A stretch of 5,557 nt of DNA from Myxococcota bacterium (GTDB taxonomy: Bacteria; Myxococcota; Polyangia; GCA-2747355; JAKLHH01): NCBI GenBank assembly GCA_022710245.1, contig JAKLHH010000591.1, forward strand, positions 1-5,557. The letters are read 5' to 3'. Of the stretch, positions 3,361-5,557 are shown piece after piece. The notes beneath the pieces are model-generated. The model made no database searches, was not told where the DNA came from, and saw only the letters and a program-made list of their open reading frames with translations. Position 1 is the stretch's first letter. Each line of letters starts with the position of its first letter. The position numbers were made by a program, and so were the translations under genes.

Positions 3361-5557
3361 CACGAGCCCGATCGGTCGGTTGAGGCCCGTCGAGGTGCCC
3401 GCGATCATGTACTGCGGCGTCACGTTGCCGATGTCCTTCAGCTTGAAGACGGAGATCTGGCTGGTCCGCTCGTCGGCGACGAAGAGCAGCTTGGCGTCCT
3501 CGTCGATGACGATCGCGGAGGGGACCTGCAGGCCGGTCGAGCTGCCGCTGATCGTGCGCAGGGGCGCGTCGGTCCCCGCCGCGGTGCGCGTGAAGCACTG
3601 GATGGAGCCCACCGGCGGCGTGACGGCGTCGTTGGTGACCGCCCAGCAGAGCTCGTCGTCCTGGCCGCTGACGGCGATCGCCAGCGGCGAGACCGCGCCG
3701 GCTCGCTGCAGCGTGCGCTTCGGCGCGAGGTTCCCGCTGGCGGACATGGGGAACACGCTCAGGCTGAAGAAGCCGAACGCGTAGGACTCATCGCTCCCGG
3801 GGGCGAGCGCGAGCGCGTAGAGGCCGTCGTCGAGCCCCGTCAGGCCACCGGCCACCCGGCGGAGCGCGCTGGTCGCGCCCTTGGCGCTCGCGTCGAAGAC
3901 CGCGTAGCCCTTCGAGCTGTCCTGGCTGGTCGAGGTCGAGACGAAGAGCTCCCTCAGCTTGGCGTCGAAGGCCATCCCGCGGTCCTGGAGGTAGAGCGGC
4001 GCCTGCGGCTGCAGCGGGCGCAGCGGCACGGCGGTGGGGCCGCTCGCGGAGCGCGCGTAGACCGCGACGGTGTTCGTCGGCCGGCTGGCCACGAAGACCT
4101 CGCCGTGGGCCGCGTCGAGGGCCAGCCCGAGCGGGTCGACGATGTCGTTGGTGCCGAGGGTGCGGAGCGGCGAGGCGGTGCCGGTCGCGACGGCGGAGAG
4201 GACCTGGAGCGCGCCGGTGTCGGCCACGAAGAGCTCACGGCTGCTGCCGCTGCCGCTGACCGCCACGGCCGCCGGGGCCTGGAGCGGCCCGCCCTTGAGC
4301 GTGCGGGCCGGCGCGGGCGCGGTGTTCGAGGCGGCCCAGCTCTTCGGGTAGACCCGCACCTCGGCCCCTGCGCCCCAGGAGCCGACCAGGATCAGCTCGC
4401 TGCTGCTCGCGTCGAGCGCGAGGCCCTCGACAGAGCCCCCGCCGAGGAGGATCTGGCGCTTGGGCGCCGCCCCGTCCGGCGCCGTGCGGGCGAAGACGTT
4501 GACCCCGGAGTCGCCGGCCACGAACAGCTCGTCCAGGGCGGGGTCGTAGGCGATGTCGCGCGCCGAGGTGAGCTGGGTGCCGAAGGTGCGCTTGGGGTCG
4601 ACCAGCAGGCCCTTCTGCGGGTCACCCGCGGTGCGGTCGTAGACGATGACCGTGCTGGTCGCGAGGAGCGAGGTCCGGCCGTCGACGACGAAGATCTCGT
4701 CGTGCGTCGGGTCGACCGCCACGCCTCTGCCCTGCGAGAGGTAGGCGCTGACGCCCGTGTGCCAGGTGATGCTGCGCGTCGGCGCGCTGCTGCCGCTCGC
4801 GGTCTTCGGGAAGGTCATCACGTAGCCGGTCTCGGCCTTCCCGCCGGTGACGATCAGCTCGCCGTGCACCTCGTCGAAGGCGAGGCCGCCTGGCGCGGCG
4901 AGGCCGTACGGCGCGGCGGTGCTGGGGAGCACGGTGATCACCCGGGCCGGGGGGACGTTCTTCTCGTCGGCGAGGTTGTAGACGGTGACCGAGTCGCTGT
5001 CGCGGTTGGCGACGAAGATCTGCTTGTCGGCGGCGTTGACCGCGACGCCGCTCGGCCGGCTGAGCCCGGTGAAGCTGCCGAAGGTGCGGAGCGGCGCGGT
5101 GGGGGCTCCCTTGGCGGCGAGGTGGACGGTGACGTTGGCGCCGCCCCGGTTGAGCACGAAGAGCTCGCGCCTCGCACAGCCGGTCAGCACCAGGGACTTG
5201 CAGTCCTTCGCGCAGGCGAGGGTGCCCTTCTCGAAGCCCTCCGTCTGGCAGGTCTTGCCGCCGAGGTCCTTGCCGTCGCAGACCTCCTGGTCCTCCCGCT
5301 GGTCGTTGCCGCAGCCGAGGAGCGGGTGGTCCGCGCCCGCGTCCGTCGGCGCGCCGTCGCCCGCCTCGCCGCCGTCGGGGGCGACGGCGCTCTCGACGCA
5401 GTCGTGGCTGAGGCGGTCGCAGTAGGGTCGGGTCGGGTCGTACCAGCTGCGGGAGGCGTCGCGGCAGTCGTCGTGCTTCGTGCAGCCCTCGTAGCAGAAG
5501 TGCCGCAGCGGATGGCACTGGGCGAGGGCCGGGTCGTAGAGCTCGCGGGTCGTGTCC
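3349..5557 (-). CDS. Exported cysteine-rich beta-propeller protein (YVTN/NHL-like), 5' end outside window
   Basis: The frame is open from the right edge to TGA at 3351-3349, giving 735 visible residues with no start in view. An internal GTG at 5190 would give 613 residues but cut away coding sequence that is clearly real. Counting from the first full codon (5556-5554), residues 14-53 hold six cysteines and 57-77 form an Asp/Gly/Ala-rich linker. Residues 82-127 are a myxobacterial-type disulfide repeat, and 131-735 are about twelve propeller repeats of the form LFVAN...VTVY...G...APLRTI.G..TGL..P.GIAVD. Such proteins are normally exported or lipoproteins, and the paired cysteines require an oxidising compartment; the signal peptide would lie upstream. 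No lactonase or other catalytic motif is evident, so a binding or scaffold role is more likely than an enzyme. It is separated from the lipase by 86 bases and may be unrelated to it. Confidence 0.88.
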   Translation of the reverse strand, partial: DTTRELYDPALAQCHPLRHFCYEGCTKHDDCRDASRSWYDPTRPYCDRLSHDCVESAVAPDGGEAGDGAPTDAGADHPLLGCGNDQREDQEVCDGKDLGGKTCQTEGFEKGTLACAKDCKSLVLTGCARRELFVLNRGGANVTVHLAAKGAPTAPLRTFGSFTGLSRPSGVAVNAADKQIFVANRDSDSVTVYNLADEKNVPPARVITVLPSTAAPYGLAAPGGLAFDEVHGELIVTGGKAETGYVMTFPKTASGSSAPTRSITWHTGVSAYLSQGRGVAVDPTHDEIFVVDGRTSLLATSTVIVYDRTAGDPQKGLLVDPKRTFGTQLTSARDIAYDPALDELFVAGDSGVNVFARTAPDGAAPKRQILLGGGSVEGLALDASSSELILVGSWGAGAEVRVYPKSWAASNTAPAPARTLKGGPLQAPAAVAVSGSGSSRELFVADTGALQVLSAVATGTASPLRTLGTNDIVDPLGLALDAAHGEVFVASRPTNTVAVYARSASGPTAVPLRPLQPQAPLYLQDRGMAFDAKLRELFVSTSTSQDSSKGYAVFDASAKGATSALRRVAGGLTGLDDGLYALALAPGSDESYAFGFFSLSVFPMSASGNLAPKRTLQRAGAVSPLAIAVSGQDDELCWAVTNDAVTPPVGSIQCFTRTAAGTDAPLRTISGSSTGLQVPSAIVIDEDAKLLFVADERTSQISVFKLKDIGNVTPQYMIAGTSTGLNRPIGLVLSW
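3352..5163 (-). repeat. Twelve degenerate beta-propeller repeats within the exported protein
   Basis: Repeats begin at the LFV/IFV-type strand at residues 132, 180, 234, 288, 344, 388, 442, 487, 537, 591, 636 and 690 of the visible chain, 44 to 56 residues apart. The best conserved elements are the strand (E)LFVA, a following V.VY/F strand, APLRTI, and the P.G(I/L)A(V/L)D turn. The chain starts with LFVLN and ends at IGLVLSW, just where the next strand would be due. This is the pattern expected when a last blade is closed by the first strand. Twelve would suit two six-bladed NHL-type propellers, but other groupings are possible. Divergence is too high for recent DNA duplication. Confidence 0.75.
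5176..5313 (-). other. Myxobacterial-type cysteine-rich (disulfide) repeat
   Basis: Residues 82-127 read CGN...E..EVCDGKDLGGKTC...GF..GTLAC..DC.......C. The spacing is C-x10-C-x9-C-x11-C-x3-C-x7-C. This strongly resembles the CGNG.IE.GE.CDG.DL.G.TC...G...G.L.C...C module common in secreted myxobacterial and related deltaproteobacterial proteins. It usually sits between an export signal or linker and a larger surface domain, as here. Three disulfides are expected. The normally invariant glycine after CGN is replaced by Asp (CGND). Confidence 0.7.

Noticed and set aside
1994..3784. A 596-codon plus-strand open frame opposite the lipase and the propeller 3' end
   Set aside because: It spans two well-supported minus-strand genes and the gap between them, has biased composition and no domain pattern. 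Frame openness is a by-product of high GC.
3349..5190. Propeller gene starting at GTG 5190 (613 residues)
   Set aside because: The same frame stays open to the right edge and encodes a recognisable cysteine-rich repeat and linker upstream, so 5190 is an internal valine codon.
4622..5518. A 298-codon minus-strand frame starting at an ATG near the right edge
   Set aside because: It is Arg/Pro-rich and out of frame with the propeller gene. The true frame shows the ordered cysteine pattern and LFVA repeats through the same bases.

Overview
The window is very GC-rich and densely coding, and every gene I can support lies on the minus strand. It most likely comes from a myxobacterium or close relative (Myxococcota). 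The evidence is strong G/C use at third codon positions, a secreted protein with a myxobacterial-type cysteine-rich repeat (CGN..E..E.CDG.DLGG.TC...G) followed by a beta-propeller, and an Ala/Gly/Asp-rich linker of the kind common in those secretomes. This assignment is inferred from style, not from a marker gene.

In transcription order (right to left): (1) 5557-3349 is the 3' part of a large exported protein. It has a 12-cysteine N-terminal region and then twelve degenerate YVTN/NHL-like beta-propeller repeats; its start lies beyond the right edge. (2) An 86-base gap follows, with a perfect 14-bp tandem duplication across the stop codon of the propeller gene. (3) 3262-1970 is a cytoplasmic-looking alpha/beta hydrolase of the lipase type (GHSSG elbow). 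(4) 1973-696 is a single 2-hydroxyacyl-CoA dehydratase / benzoyl-CoA reductase-like subunit (HgdA/HgdB/BcrB/BcrC superfamily). (5) 713-575 is a junction made of four copies of an 18-bp unit that contains a ribosome binding site, a stop and a start. (6) 578-1 is the ATP-dependent activator (HgdC/BadF/BcrA-type), complete through both cluster cysteines but cut by the left edge.

Genes 3, 4 and 6 form one operon with very tight coupling. The lipase stop and dehydratase start share a GTGA overlap, and the dehydratase stop opens another GTGA overlap. Between dehydratase and activator the ancestral GTGA junction has been tandemly copied, leaving two stacked micro-ORFs (18 and 12 codons), each linked to the next by GTGA. 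Both end in the same nine residues as the dehydratase.

Dehydratase and activator should act together. The activator, a homodimer with a bridging [4Fe-4S] cluster, would use ATP hydrolysis to fire a low-potential electron into the dehydratase cluster, for alpha-hydroxyacyl-CoA dehydration or a related difficult reduction. The substrate cannot be read from the sequence. The lipase link is unusual and suggests acyl-chain release or turnover feeding acyl-CoA chemistry, but that is inference. The propeller protein is probably a separate transcription unit or only loosely linked.
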